A stretch of DNA of 29,532 bases from Psychrobacter sp. UBA5136 (lineage in GTDB: Bacteria; Pseudomonadota; Gammaproteobacteria; Pseudomonadales; Moraxellaceae): assembly GCF_002414005.1 (NCBI RefSeq), contig NZ_DHYG01000008.1, positions 1 through 29,532 on the forward strand. Reading direction: 5' to 3'. Position 1 is the first letter of the stretch. Each line of letters begins with the position of its first letter. Under the pieces are notes generated by a model. The model saw only the letters and a list, made by a program, of their open reading frames with translations, ran no database searches and was not told where the DNA came from. The position numbers were made by a program, and so were the translations under genes. Below, piece by piece: positions 17,846 through 25,705 of this stretch.

Positions 17846-19366
17846 TTATTCAGCTCGGCTATCATCATGATAGATGTGATGGAGAATTTGCTGATAAGCA
17901 TCACGCAACGACGCTTTTTGCGTATCGGCAATGCCATTGATGTCTAGGCATTTATCAAACACCTCAAGCTCATTTAAGTCCTGTAAGGTTTCAGAGGATT
18001 GCTGCTGATTAAGTACTTTATTATAGGTGCGCGTGTTTTTGATTTTTAACACTTCACAAGTTAAGCCTTCTATCATGGCGCTCACTTCTTCACGCAGCTC
18101 GTTAACGATTTCATCACCGTCATAAATAACTTCTAGCCAAATAGATTCTGACGGTTCCAATGATTTTATCGTAGCAGCGATGGTAGACAAATCACCCGTT
18201 ATTTGTGCCAGCTTTTGAAAGCAAGGAATGGGAAGGGAGACAACTTGCATCTGCCGCGTCTCATCATGATGCAGTCTTTGAGAGGCTAAAGTAGACGCGA
18301 CATTGGAAGAGGTATCAAGCTGTGTCGTATCTGATTGATTAAAAGACTCTTCATCGACGTTAATTGCTGCGTTTTCTTCTTGCTCAACAAAACCAAATAA
18401 ATCATCCATAAATTCAGCCGTTGGCGCGGCTATTTTTTTGGGCGCTTCTTTGATAGGCGGTAAAGACTGTTCAATAGGAGCACTTGATGTCTTATCCTTA
18501 AAATCGTCTACTACGGCGCCAAATTTTACCAGTAACACCTGTTTTTGCTGTTTTGCTTCGCCAAAACCCATGGCGATAGGCGAGCCTGAATAGCGGATAT
18601 GCTCATAGCCGCCAACCCGCTGCGGCACATGCAGATGCCCAAGCGCCACATAATCAAAGCCATCATCAAATGTGTCGGCGGAGATTTTACCAAGCGAGCC
18701 GACATACAGATCGCGCACACCATCATCATCGGTGGTTTTGCCGCCCGCCGCAAACAGATGCCCTGTGGCAATAATCGGAATATGGCGTTGGTGGGATTCG
18801 GTTAATTCTGCCTGCTTCGCTTTAGCAATACTCGCCACTTTATCATAGTGGGCGCGAATGCCTTTGATAACATTGGCATCTTTACTGTCCGCGGACTCGC
18901 CAGCCTGACTGCTGCGCACATCACGATCACGCAAGTAAGGCACCGCGGCGATAATACAATACGGGGTACTAGCGGCATCGTCTAAAATTAAGACTTCATC
19001 GTTTACATCGTCACAAGCGGTACCGATAACATGGACGTTTAAAAACTTTAATACCTTACTTGGTGCGTCCAAAAATGTCGGCGAATCATGGTTACCAGCA
19101 ACGATAATCACATGCTCACAGCAGGACTTTGACACCTTGCCCAAAAATTCATAATACAGCGCCTGTGCTCGGTTACTTGGCGTCATGGTGTCAAAGATGT
19201 CACCGGCGACGATTAATATGTCTACTTGCTGCGCGCTAATGGTCTCTTGTAACCAACTTAAAAAGGCTTCGAATTCCTCATAACGCATGCGCCCATAAAG
19301 CCTGCGTCCCAAATGCCAGTCGGAGGTATGGAGTATGGTAAGTGGTTTAATAGCAAATGCAGGCAT
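17846..19366 (-). CDS. sbcD: Exonuclease subunit SbcD (Mre11-like nuclease)
   Basis: A 506-residue metallophosphoesterase. The five metal-binding motifs are in order: SDWHLG (D16, H18), GDIFDT (D56), GNHDS (N92, H93), GHLF (H203) and GHLH (H244, H246). They coordinate the two manganese ions of the Mre11/SbcD nuclease, which works with SbcC on DNA ends and hairpins. E. coli SbcD is ~400 residues; here about 90 extra residues (~285-375), rich in Asp, Glu, Ser, Thr and Gln, separate the catalytic domain from the C-terminal capping domain (from ~376). This insert is probably disordered and holds a MDDLFGF stretch. The start ATG has only a weak Shine-Dalgarno sequence. It is the first gene of a likely sbcD-sbcC operon. 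Confidence 0.94.
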   Translation of the reverse strand: MPAFAIKPLTILHTSDWHLGRRLYGRMRYEEFEAFLSWLQETISAQQVDILIVAGDIFDTMTPSNRAQALYYEFLGKVSKSCCEHVIIVAGNHDSPTFLDAPSKVLKFLNVHVIGTACDDVNDEVLILDDAASTPYCIIAAVPYLRDRDVRSSQAGESADSKDANVIKGIRAHYDKVASIAKAKQAELTESHQRHIPIIATGHLFAAGGKTTDDDGVRDLYVGSLGKISADTFDDGFDYVALGHLHVPQRVGGYEHIRYSGSPIAMGFGEAKQQKQVLLVKFGAVVDDFKDKTSSAPIEQSLPPIKEAPKKIAAPTAEFMDDLFGFVEQEENAAINVDEESFNQSDTTQLDTSSNVASTLASQRLHHDETRQMQVVSLPIPCFQKLAQITGDLSTIAATIKSLEPSESIWLEVIYDGDEIVNELREEVSAMIEGLTCEVLKIKNTRTYNKVLNQQQSSETLQDLNELEVFDKCLDINGIADTQKASLRDAYQQILHHIYHDDSRAE

Positions 19367-19443
19367 AAGTGAACTTAATAATGAGTAGAAGACCGCGATT
19401 ATTCTAGCAAGAATTGCTGCGGTTTGCTCTGGTTATAAACTTA

Positions 19444-19469
19444 TGATTGATTCACTTGATTGATTCACT
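19444..19469. repeat. 13-bp tandem repeat upstream of sbcD
   Basis: TGATTGATTCACT occurs twice in direct tandem (19444-19456, 19457-19469). It lies ~80-100 bp before the sbcD start, so it may be in the promoter region. Confidence 0.85.
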
Positions 19470-19482
19470 ATAAGGATTAAGA

Positions 19483-19499
19483 AATCTCTGTTAGAGATT
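19483..19499. promoter_or_regulatory. Inverted repeat in the sbcD upstream region
   Basis: The arms AATCTCT and AGAGATT are perfect and separated by GTT. No T-tract follows on the plus strand, so it is not a clear terminator there. It may be a hairpin or operator. Confidence 0.35.
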
Positions 19500-19634
19500 G
19501 TTTAGAGTATCAATGCACTCGACTTGTTACGAACATTTTGTGAATTTTCCAATGCTTGGCTTGCGCATCCTGTCACAGTTAAGCAATCCCAAAAACTAAC
19601 TTTCTATTAATATAATTATTAATATTGAATTTCA

Positions 19635-20129
19635 TTACGGCTTTGGCTTATCGTCCCAATCAAGTAAGAATTTTCTACGCAATTCAGGAGTTAGGACTTC
19701 AATAGAATGTATAGTTGCTACTCTATCCGTTAAGCATTTTTCATCGCCAGTAGTTTGAAGTGGAGGAAGATTTTTCTTATCAATAAAACCGCCTCCTGCG
19801 AAAACTTCTGTATCAAATGGGACTGCTATTGCATTTAAGATTACAGTCTTTGAATCTAAGTCAACTTTGATATTACTAGCTTTCGTATTAAACACTGGGG
19901 TTATATAACCATCTACATCGCCAAATAGAAGACATCCATTCTTTATTGTAAATTTACCTGATAATAATGCAGCTAGTTGAACATTATTGCTTTTATTATA
20001 ATAAGAGAATAGATCGAGTGAATTTTTCGTTCTTATCACTGAGTTAGAAGTATTACTTACTATTTGATTAGTGCAACCAAATTGAAATAGAACTAAGATA
20101 GGAATTAGGAATAAATATCTACTTATCAT
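19635..20129 (-). CDS. Unknown AT-rich gene, possible lipoprotein
   Basis: A 164-residue protein that I do not recognise. The N-terminus (MISRYLFLIPILVLFQFGC) is a hydrophobic export signal ending in a cysteine at residue 19. The sequence before that cysteine (QFG) is not a good lipobox, so lipid attachment is uncertain. The mature part is a small, Lys/Asn/Asp-rich domain with an FTIKNGCLLFGDVDGYITPVF core and a few more cysteines. The DNA is clearly more AT-rich than the flanking sbcD and cysG genes, and AAA/ATA/TTA-type codons are common. This hints at recent acquisition. The start has only a weak ribosome site, and no terminator or partner gene is evident. Confidence 0.65.
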   Translation of the reverse strand: MISRYLFLIPILVLFQFGCTNQIVSNTSNSVIRTKNSLDLFSYYNKSNNVQLAALLSGKFTIKNGCLLFGDVDGYITPVFNTKASNIKVDLDSKTVILNAIAVPFDTEVFAGGGFIDKKNLPPLQTTGDEKCLTDRVATIHSIEVLTPELRRKFLLDWDDKPKP

Positions 20130-20256
20130 ATTTAGGGTCTTCTATAGTTGATGCTTAGTTTTCATCATAAGCTGGATGGTTCTGCTAAGCGGTGAAGCTC
20201 TCTAAGAGGTTTTTGATGCTATCTAAATCTCGATAGTGGCTTGACCTTAATAGCAC

Positions 20257-21867
20257 TTAGCCAATTACCAGTTGCTCCACATCATCAGCTGTTGACAAAT
20301 TAGCGACCATCGATAACGCATGTGCCTGCTGGCTAGTAGAGGTTTTAGCCGCTACCGCTTTGCCACCGCGTAACCAATTGTCATCGGTATCAGCAGTATT
20401 TTGATTGTTTTGCTGATTTGGTTGCTCATTGGCTACATGATACCAAGCCAAATCATGATGCAGTGCAACCACATCTCCCATAATGAGCAGGGCAGGCGTC
20501 GGCAGCTGATTTTTTTCTTGCAACTCAACGATGTTGGCAAGCGTGCCAGTCAATACTTGCTGATTTGGCATACTGGCATTAGAGACGATAGCAATCGGAG
20601 TGTCGCTACTGCGACCTGCGTCAATTAGACCTTCGGTCAAACGCGGCAGCGAATGTAGCCCCATATAAAATACCACGGTTTCGTCAGTATCAAGGAAGCT
20701 TTTAAAATTGCTATTGGGCGCACCAGCCTTTAAAAATCCCGTGACAAAACGTACCGATTGCGAATGGTCGCGGTGCGTCAAAGGAATCCCTGCATAACTA
20801 GCAGCAGCATTGGCAGCGGTAATGCCGGGGACGACTTGATAAGGCACACCGTGCGCGCGCAAGCTTTCAATCTCCTCGCCGCCGCGGCCAAAGATAAACG
20901 GATCGCCGCCTTTTAAACGCACCACACGCCGGCCTTCTTTTGCGCTATTGACCAGCAGCTCATTGATACCAAGCTGCGCGACGGCATGATTGCTGCGTTT
21001 TTTACCAACAAACACTTTATCGGCATCGCGGCGGCATAAATCCAATACTTGCGGCGAAACCAGCGCATCATAATAGACGATATCGGCTTGCTGCATAAGA
21101 CGCAGCGCTTTAAAGGTGAGCAGCTCTGGATCCCCGGGGCCTGCACCAACGATATAAACTTCACCCATTGCATTTTGCGGACTTGCGGATTTTCTAGATA
21201 TATTATCTGCTGTATCTTTTGCACCGCTAGCTACAGCTGTATGATCTAAATCGGCTTGCAGTTGCGCCGCCGCTTCCTTTTCATTACCGGCAAACATCAG
21301 CTGACTGACTTCACCTTCAAAGGCGCGTTCCCAAAACTGGCGTCGCCCTGTCAAGGTTGGAATTTTTGCTTTTACCTCATCACGAAAGTCGCCAGCAAGT
21401 TTTGCCAATTTGCCATAACCTTGTGGAATCAACGTTTCTAAGCGCGCACGCAACAGGCGCGCCAACACCGGCGCTTTGCCGTTTGAGGAAATACCAATGA
21501 CGATGGGGTTGCGATCGACAATGGCTGGGAATATAAAGTCGCATAAGTGCGGCGTATCGACGACATTGACGGGAATGTTTAGCGCACTGGCATCAGCGTG
21601 GATTTGATGATTGAGCGTTTCATCATCGGTTGCCGCAATAATGACGCGCGCGCCTGCCATATAGGTTTTATTATAATTCTCATAAATCAGTTCGTGCTTG
21701 TCATCACTAAGTAAAGCTTGTATCTCAGCGCTGATAGTTGGCGCAAGCACTGTGATGGCAGCACCAGCACGGCTAAGCAAATCAGCTTTACGTAGCGCCA
21801 CATCGCCGCCACCAACGATGAGCACTTTGCGGTCTTCTAATTTAAAAAATAGCGGAAAGGTGTTCAT
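20257..21867 (-). CDS. cysG: Sirohaem synthase (CysG): methyltransferase, dehydrogenase and ferrochelatase
   Basis: A 536-residue fusion enzyme that makes sirohaem from uroporphyrinogen III. The N-terminal part (~1-210) is precorrin-2 dehydrogenase/ferrochelatase, with the NAD-binding stretch LIVGGGDVALRKA (residues ~17-29), the NVVD aspartate region and GISSNGKAPVLARLLR. A linker of about 30 residues leads to the SAM-dependent uroporphyrinogen methyltransferase (from ~234), with VGAGPGDPELLT (240-251), LKGGDPFIFGRGGEE and VPGITAANAA. It is longer than E. coli CysG (457) because of the linker and a ~75-residue Gln/Asn/Ala-rich C-terminal tail after the last family motif. Sirohaem is the cofactor of CysI, encoded ~4 kb away, so the gene fits the sulfate-assimilation context. 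Confidence 0.95.
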   Translation of the reverse strand: MNTFPLFFKLEDRKVLIVGGGDVALRKADLLSRAGAAITVLAPTISAEIQALLSDDKHELIYENYNKTYMAGARVIIAATDDETLNHQIHADASALNIPVNVVDTPHLCDFIFPAIVDRNPIVIGISSNGKAPVLARLLRARLETLIPQGYGKLAKLAGDFRDEVKAKIPTLTGRRQFWERAFEGEVSQLMFAGNEKEAAAQLQADLDHTAVASGAKDTADNISRKSASPQNAMGEVYIVGAGPGDPELLTFKALRLMQQADIVYYDALVSPQVLDLCRRDADKVFVGKKRSNHAVAQLGINELLVNSAKEGRRVVRLKGGDPFIFGRGGEEIESLRAHGVPYQVVPGITAANAAASYAGIPLTHRDHSQSVRFVTGFLKAGAPNSNFKSFLDTDETVVFYMGLHSLPRLTEGLIDAGRSSDTPIAIVSNASMPNQQVLTGTLANIVELQEKNQLPTPALLIMGDVVALHHDLAWYHVANEQPNQQNNQNTADTDDNWLRGGKAVAAKTSTSQQAHALSMVANLSTADDVEQLVIG

Positions 21868-22022
21868 AGCATCACCAATGATTCAGTCAATATAAAATAT
21901 GCCACCATTATGCGGTATCACAGGCAGGCGCTCACCTAGTGAATTGGCATTAACATATTCGCTTTTGTCATGTTGGTCATGGTTTTTAAATGGATGTGGA
22001 ATAGCGATGGATAATGGAGGAA

Positions 22023-22057
22023 TAAAAAAGCCCCAAACTAACTATAAAGTCTGGGGC
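22023..22057 (-). terminator. Terminator of the acyltransferase gene
   Basis: The arms GCCCCAAAC (22030-22038) and GTCTGGGGC (22049-22057) pair with one mismatch. On the minus strand the hairpin is followed by TTTTTTATT. It lies ~60 bp after the stop at 22119. Confidence 0.82.
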
Positions 22058-22118
22058 CAGTATTCACGTTAGGCGTTCATGATAACTATAGAATTGGATT
22101 TAATAGGCTGATAAAAAC

Positions 22119-23069
22119 CTATTCAAACTCACTTAGCATCTTAGTAATACGAGCATCTTTTTGTTGCCAGATGTCCTCGAGCCAATCAAACATCATTTTT
22201 TTAGTAGCTTCGTCGCGGTCATAACCGCCGTCCATAATCGCAGCAAATAACTCGTCTGGTATTTTTAAACGTGTCACATCAACGCCCAAACGGCGAATGT
22301 TGCCTTTCCATAAATCATCATAGTCGGGCGCGCCGTCGGGATAGACGATGGTAATGTCTAAAATCGAGTCCAACTGATCGCCTAATGCATTAATCGCAAG
22401 CGACAGCCCGCCAGCGCGTGGTTTTAATAAATGCTGATAAGGGGATTTTTGCTGGTCGTGCTTTTCTTGAGTAAAGCGCGTGCCTTCTAAATAGTTTAAC
22501 AGGGCAAAGGGCTTGTTTTTTAATTGACGACAGGCGCGCTTGGCCTCAAGCAGATTTTGCTTTCTAAGCTCAGGATTTTTTGCCATCGCTTTGGCAGAAA
22601 AACGCTTCATCATCGGAAAATCCAAGAAATAAAACGCTTGACCGATCACAGGAATGTAAATCAAATTAAACTTGGTAAAAAACCGTGTTAAAGGCAGCGT
22701 GTCTTGGCTGGTATATTGCACGATACTGGTGTCGACCCACGATTGATGATTACTTACCAACAGGTACTGCTTGTCTTCGCTCAGATCGTCGGGCATGTTA
22801 ATGCGCCAATCTTTATGCGGCAGCGCATGATCAATCACGGCGTTATTACTGTTAATCCAGTATTTGGTAATCGCAATCAGCGCATCATCGGCAACTTTTG
22901 CGCCAGTCAATACTTTTGCTGCGCCTAAGCTCCAAATTGGCAGACCAACCATCGCACTATTGGCCGTGAGAACGCCCGTACCCGTTAGTAAAGAGGCTGC
23001 CTTGCCTACAGATGGCAGTTTATCGTGCAATTTTTCATAGAATGAATCGATTTTTTTTATAAAAGGCAT
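22119..23069 (-). CDS. PlsC/YihG-like lysophospholipid acyltransferase
   Basis: A 316-residue membrane-associated acyltransferase. The acyl-transfer motif NHQSWVD (residues 107-113) is the NHxxxxD box, and EGTR (195-198) is the glycerophosphate-binding box of the PlsC superfamily. Between them lies the IPVIGQAFYFLDFPMMKR segment. The N-terminal ~60 residues contain one or two hydrophobic stretches (around TGVLTANSAMVGLPIWSLGA) that probably anchor it. The domain order and length fit the YihG/LCLAT-like branch, which makes or remodels phosphatidic acid. It is monocistronic, with its own terminator. The lysophospholipid substrate is inferred from the family. Confidence 0.85.
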   Translation of the reverse strand: MPFIKKIDSFYEKLHDKLPSVGKAASLLTGTGVLTANSAMVGLPIWSLGAAKVLTGAKVADDALIAITKYWINSNNAVIDHALPHKDWRINMPDDLSEDKQYLLVSNHQSWVDTSIVQYTSQDTLPLTRFFTKFNLIYIPVIGQAFYFLDFPMMKRFSAKAMAKNPELRKQNLLEAKRACRQLKNKPFALLNYLEGTRFTQEKHDQQKSPYQHLLKPRAGGLSLAINALGDQLDSILDITIVYPDGAPDYDDLWKGNIRRLGVDVTRLKIPDELFAAIMDGGYDRDEATKKMMFDWLEDIWQQKDARITKMLSEFE

Positions 23070-23524
23070 ATCAAATATCCGTATTGATGAGTGCGGTAAA
23101 CCACTACCGAGCTTGAGTATAAAAGTGAGCGCTATTTGTCCATAGTTTAGCGGTAAAAGATGGGTTAACGGTAAAAGATTGGCTCACTATCTCATCCGAT
23201 GGTGCGCCAGCTTTAATGCCATAGAATACCTCAATGTTACGCGATAAAGCGTTAAAAAAACGTTATTTATGCAACATCTATGCAGCTCAAAGCCTTGTAA
23301 AGTTCCATTTTCTTATTTATCCGTCTACTAAAAACAGAAAAAAACGATGATATTAAACGGGCTGAGAATAGCATTAAAAGGAATAAATAACGCTCATACA
23401 TGGCTGATAAAAATTAACCTACAGAGCCTAACATTGCTCGTCAGACGACTATGTTAATCTATCTTTGAGCAGAAAATGATAGGAAAAAGCTAACTTTACA
23501 GTATACAAAACAAGGATGAACATG
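23070..23524. other. Long intergenic region, divergent acyltransferase and SDR genes
   Basis: I see no coding frame and no RNA gene in these ~450 bp. It must hold both divergent promoters, but none matches the consensus well. The one repeat is CGGTAAAAGAT, present twice 18 bp apart (from 23151 and 23169). AAGGA at 23512-23516 is the ribosome site of the SDR gene. Confidence 0.5.
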
Positions 23525-24265
23525 ATGAAATTACAAAACAGAGTCGCCATTGTGTTTGGCGGCACCTCAGGACTGGGCGAAGCGACGGCAAAAGCGTACG
23601 CCGACGAGGGTGCCAAAGTCGTCGTCACAGGTCGCGATGAAGAAGACGGCAAGCGCATTGTCAACGACATTAAAGACAAAGGCCAAGAAGCTATCTTTGT
23701 TAAAGCGAACGTGACCGATCGAGCTGAGATTCAGGCGGTGGTCGATAAAGCCTTAGAAACTTATGGCCAAATCGACATTTTATATAATGGCGCCGGCATC
23801 CATGACGGTTATGACAATGCCGTCGAGCTAGAAGAAGATTTATATGATAAATTAATGGCAATTAATGTCAAAGCGCCATATCTTGCCGCAAAAGCCGTGA
23901 TTCCGCACTTTATCAAGCAGGGGCATGGGACGATTATCAATGTTGGCTCACAGGCCACGCAAATGGCAGGGCCAGGCGGTTCCGCTTATGTGACCTCCAA
24001 GCATGCAGTGTTGGGCTTCACTAAGCAGTTGGCATTTGATTTTGGTAGTAAAGGGGTTAAAGTCAATATTTTATCACCAGGCTTTATTGAAACTCCGATG
24101 ACAGAAGGTATCGACGATGACCGCCTAAACCGTATCCCAGCTCAGCGCGCCGGCAAGCCCGAAGAGATTGCAGCACTAGCGGTATTCTTGGCATCTGATG
24201 ACTCAAACTATATGCATGGCTCCAATGTCTTTATGGATGGTGGCTGGGTGCTTGGGCGTAAATAG
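23525..24265 (+). CDS. Short-chain dehydrogenase/reductase (SDR)
   Basis: A 246-residue classical SDR with a Rossmann fold. The cofactor motif is GGTSGLGE (residues 12-19), the structural motif is NGAG (88-91, usual NNAG), and the catalytic tetrad is N114, S142, Y155 and K159 (YVTSK). GRD after the second strand (TGRDEED) suggests NADP or NAD use that cannot be settled by eye. The family is broad, so the substrate is unknown; homologues are often annotated as glucose dehydrogenases or 3-oxoacyl reductases. I chose ATG 23525, 8 nt after AAGGA; ATG 23522 is also possible, while ATG 23516 overlaps that site. The gene is monocistronic with a terminator at 24307-24335. Confidence 0.9.
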   Translation: MKLQNRVAIVFGGTSGLGEATAKAYADEGAKVVVTGRDEEDGKRIVNDIKDKGQEAIFVKANVTDRAEIQAVVDKALETYGQIDILYNGAGIHDGYDNAVELEEDLYDKLMAINVKAPYLAAKAVIPHFIKQGHGTIINVGSQATQMAGPGGSAYVTSKHAVLGFTKQLAFDFGSKGVKVNILSPGFIETPMTEGIDDDRLNRIPAQRAGKPEEIAALAVFLASDDSNYMHGSNVFMDGGWVLGRK

Positions 24266-24306
24266 CTGCAGATATTCGCAAGACTTTTTTACTTCATTAG
24301 CAACGA

Positions 24307-24335
24307 AAAAGCCCTTTCAAGTTGAGAGGGCTTTT
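24307..24335. terminator. Bidirectional terminator between SDR gene and cysH
   Basis: AAAAGCCCT (24307-24315) pairs with AGGGCTTTT (24327-24335). The inner TCAA/TTGA extends the stem past one T-G pair. The flanks are A-rich on the left and T-rich on the right, so it can serve both converging genes. Confidence 0.82.
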
Positions 24336-24373
24336 CTGTTTTTACAGGTTAACTGTAGAGCTTAAAGTAGAGC

Positions 24374-25012
24374 TTAAAGCTGCGTATGCAAACCACACTC
24401 ACGGTGCTCTTCAACCTTGGTTGGATCAAAGTAATCAAACTCATTGGGCAGGTTGTGCTCTTCAAGATACGCATCTAAATCGGCGTCGGTTTTTTCAAAT
24501 AACGGCGCCACTTTTAACACGCCATCTTTTGAGAGACTTAATACATCAAGACCTTGACGGAATTCGGTTTGGTCTTTACGAATGGCGTTAAACCACACGT
24601 CAGGTTTTAGCTCGTCTAACGCGCGGCGGAATGGCTCAAGTTTGACTTGGTCGGTAAATTCATCATGCTGCGGATTATCAATCCCTGGGATACCGTTCAT
24701 GGTTGCGTCACGATAGGCGGCCGTTTGCTTAGGAATATAAGTGATGACGTTTAAGTTTAAATCGCGGATGACTTTATTAGCAAATTGATAGGTGGCATCA
24801 GTGTTATAGCCAGAATCCACCCACAATACCGTGATATCAGGACGCTGCTTAGCAACCAAATGCAAAATTGCTGACTCATATGGGCGGAAATTGGTGGTGA
24901 TAATGGGGTTTTTTGCTTGGCTAAGCGCCCATGCGACGATTTCTTCTGGTGATTTACCTTTTAGTTCTTGGTTGGCTAGATCGATATCTAGATTTGGGTG
25001 TAATTGGCTCAT
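24374..25012 (-). CDS. cysH: Phosphoadenylyl-sulfate (or APS) reductase, thioredoxin-dependent
   Basis: A 212-residue CysH. It reduces activated sulfate to sulfite with a catalytic cysteine in the ECGLH motif (C206, third-last block of the protein). The PP-loop-like region appears as ITTNFRPYESAILHLV, and the phosphate-binding region as WFNAIRKDQTEFR. C206 is the only cysteine in the protein. The Cys-Cys pair and the C-x2-C pair that hold the [4Fe-4S] cluster of bacterial APS reductases are absent; the first pair is replaced around FTDQVKLEPFRRAL. By the usual rule this is a PAPS reductase. However, the cluster also holds sat, which makes APS, and no APS kinase is seen. It is the last gene of a cysI-DUF934-cysH run; the gap to the DUF934 gene is 96 bp. 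Confidence 0.9.
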   Translation of the reverse strand: MSQLHPNLDIDLANQELKGKSPEEIVAWALSQAKNPIITTNFRPYESAILHLVAKQRPDITVLWVDSGYNTDATYQFANKVIRDLNLNVITYIPKQTAAYRDATMNGIPGIDNPQHDEFTDQVKLEPFRRALDELKPDVWFNAIRKDQTEFRQGLDVLSLSKDGVLKVAPLFEKTDADLDAYLEEHNLPNEFDYFDPTKVEEHRECGLHTQL

Positions 25013-25108
25013 GGTAGATTCCTTAAAGGTTGTGCCTCAAAATGATGAGTAGTAAAAATAATCAGCAGTAAAAATAGTTAATAATAAGTGTGATGGTTAA
25101 AGCTAAGC

Positions 25109-25705
25109 TTAAGCACCAGCAAACATCGGCAAGTCGGCGGCATTGCGACCGTCGTAGCTGCTAGCAAGTGCGTTAAATGCTTGGCTGATATCAGAGATAG
25201 AGTGCAGGTCATGCGCGCTTATCACAAAACTGTCTGCCCCTGCGCGCAGCAAATAAGCGATTTGATCGCGGCCAAACTTGCCAGCCATACGAATCTCGCC
25301 TTGATAGCCGATTTGACGTAAGGTTTGGGCAAAGCTAAAACCGCGTCCATCGGTAAAAGCGGGCACGTGAATCACAATCAAATCTTGCTGCAATAAAAAC
25401 TCTGGTATGCGCGTTAATACTTCGGTGTCGCTATTTGAGGTCACCCAAACGCCCACACGGCTGATATGCTCGGCTAATAACTCACGCACCTGTTGTAACA
25501 GTCCACCTGCAATATTGCCGTTAGCATCTAATAAATCAGCAAGCGGTAAAACGACTTCAAGCTTTTCTTGTCTTTGTAGCAGCTCTAGCAGTGATATATC
25601 GGTTAGGGTAATACCGTCCGGCAGCTCATCGGTACGAAGCGCAAGCCAGGTATCCGTCTCGCTGATATCGGCGCCATCGCTATTGAACACATGATGATTA
25701 GCCAT
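25109..25705 (-). CDS. DUF934 protein of sulfite reduction
   Basis: A 198-residue protein of the DUF934 family (COG3749), which is almost always encoded beside CysI-type sulfite reductases. Recognisable parts are the conserved block around FTDGRGFSFAQTLRQIGY, followed by EIRMAGKFGRDQIAYLLRAGAD, and the C-terminal region ending NAADLPMFAGA. The start is ATG 25705, preceded by AAGGAG at good distance. It overlaps the end of cysI by 8 nt, which implies translational coupling. Its role is not firmly known; a function in sulfite reduction is inferred from the constant neighbourhood. No cysteine-rich or flavin motif is obvious. Confidence 0.88.
   Translation of the reverse strand: MANHHVFNSDGADISETDTWLALRTDELPDGITLTDISLLELLQRQEKLEVVLPLADLLDANGNIAGGLLQQVRELLAEHISRVGVWVTSNSDTEVLTRIPEFLLQQDLIVIHVPAFTDGRGFSFAQTLRQIGYQGEIRMAGKFGRDQIAYLLRAGADSFVISAHDLHSISDISQAFNALASSYDGRNAADLPMFAGA

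Noticed and set aside
23516..23524. SDR start at ATG 23516
   Set aside because: It overlaps its own AAGGA; ATG 23525 (or 23522) is spaced correctly and gives the usual MKLQ N-terminus.
24322..24591. 89-codon plus-strand frame over the cysH end
   Set aside because: It is the antisense shadow of cysH and contains a terminator.
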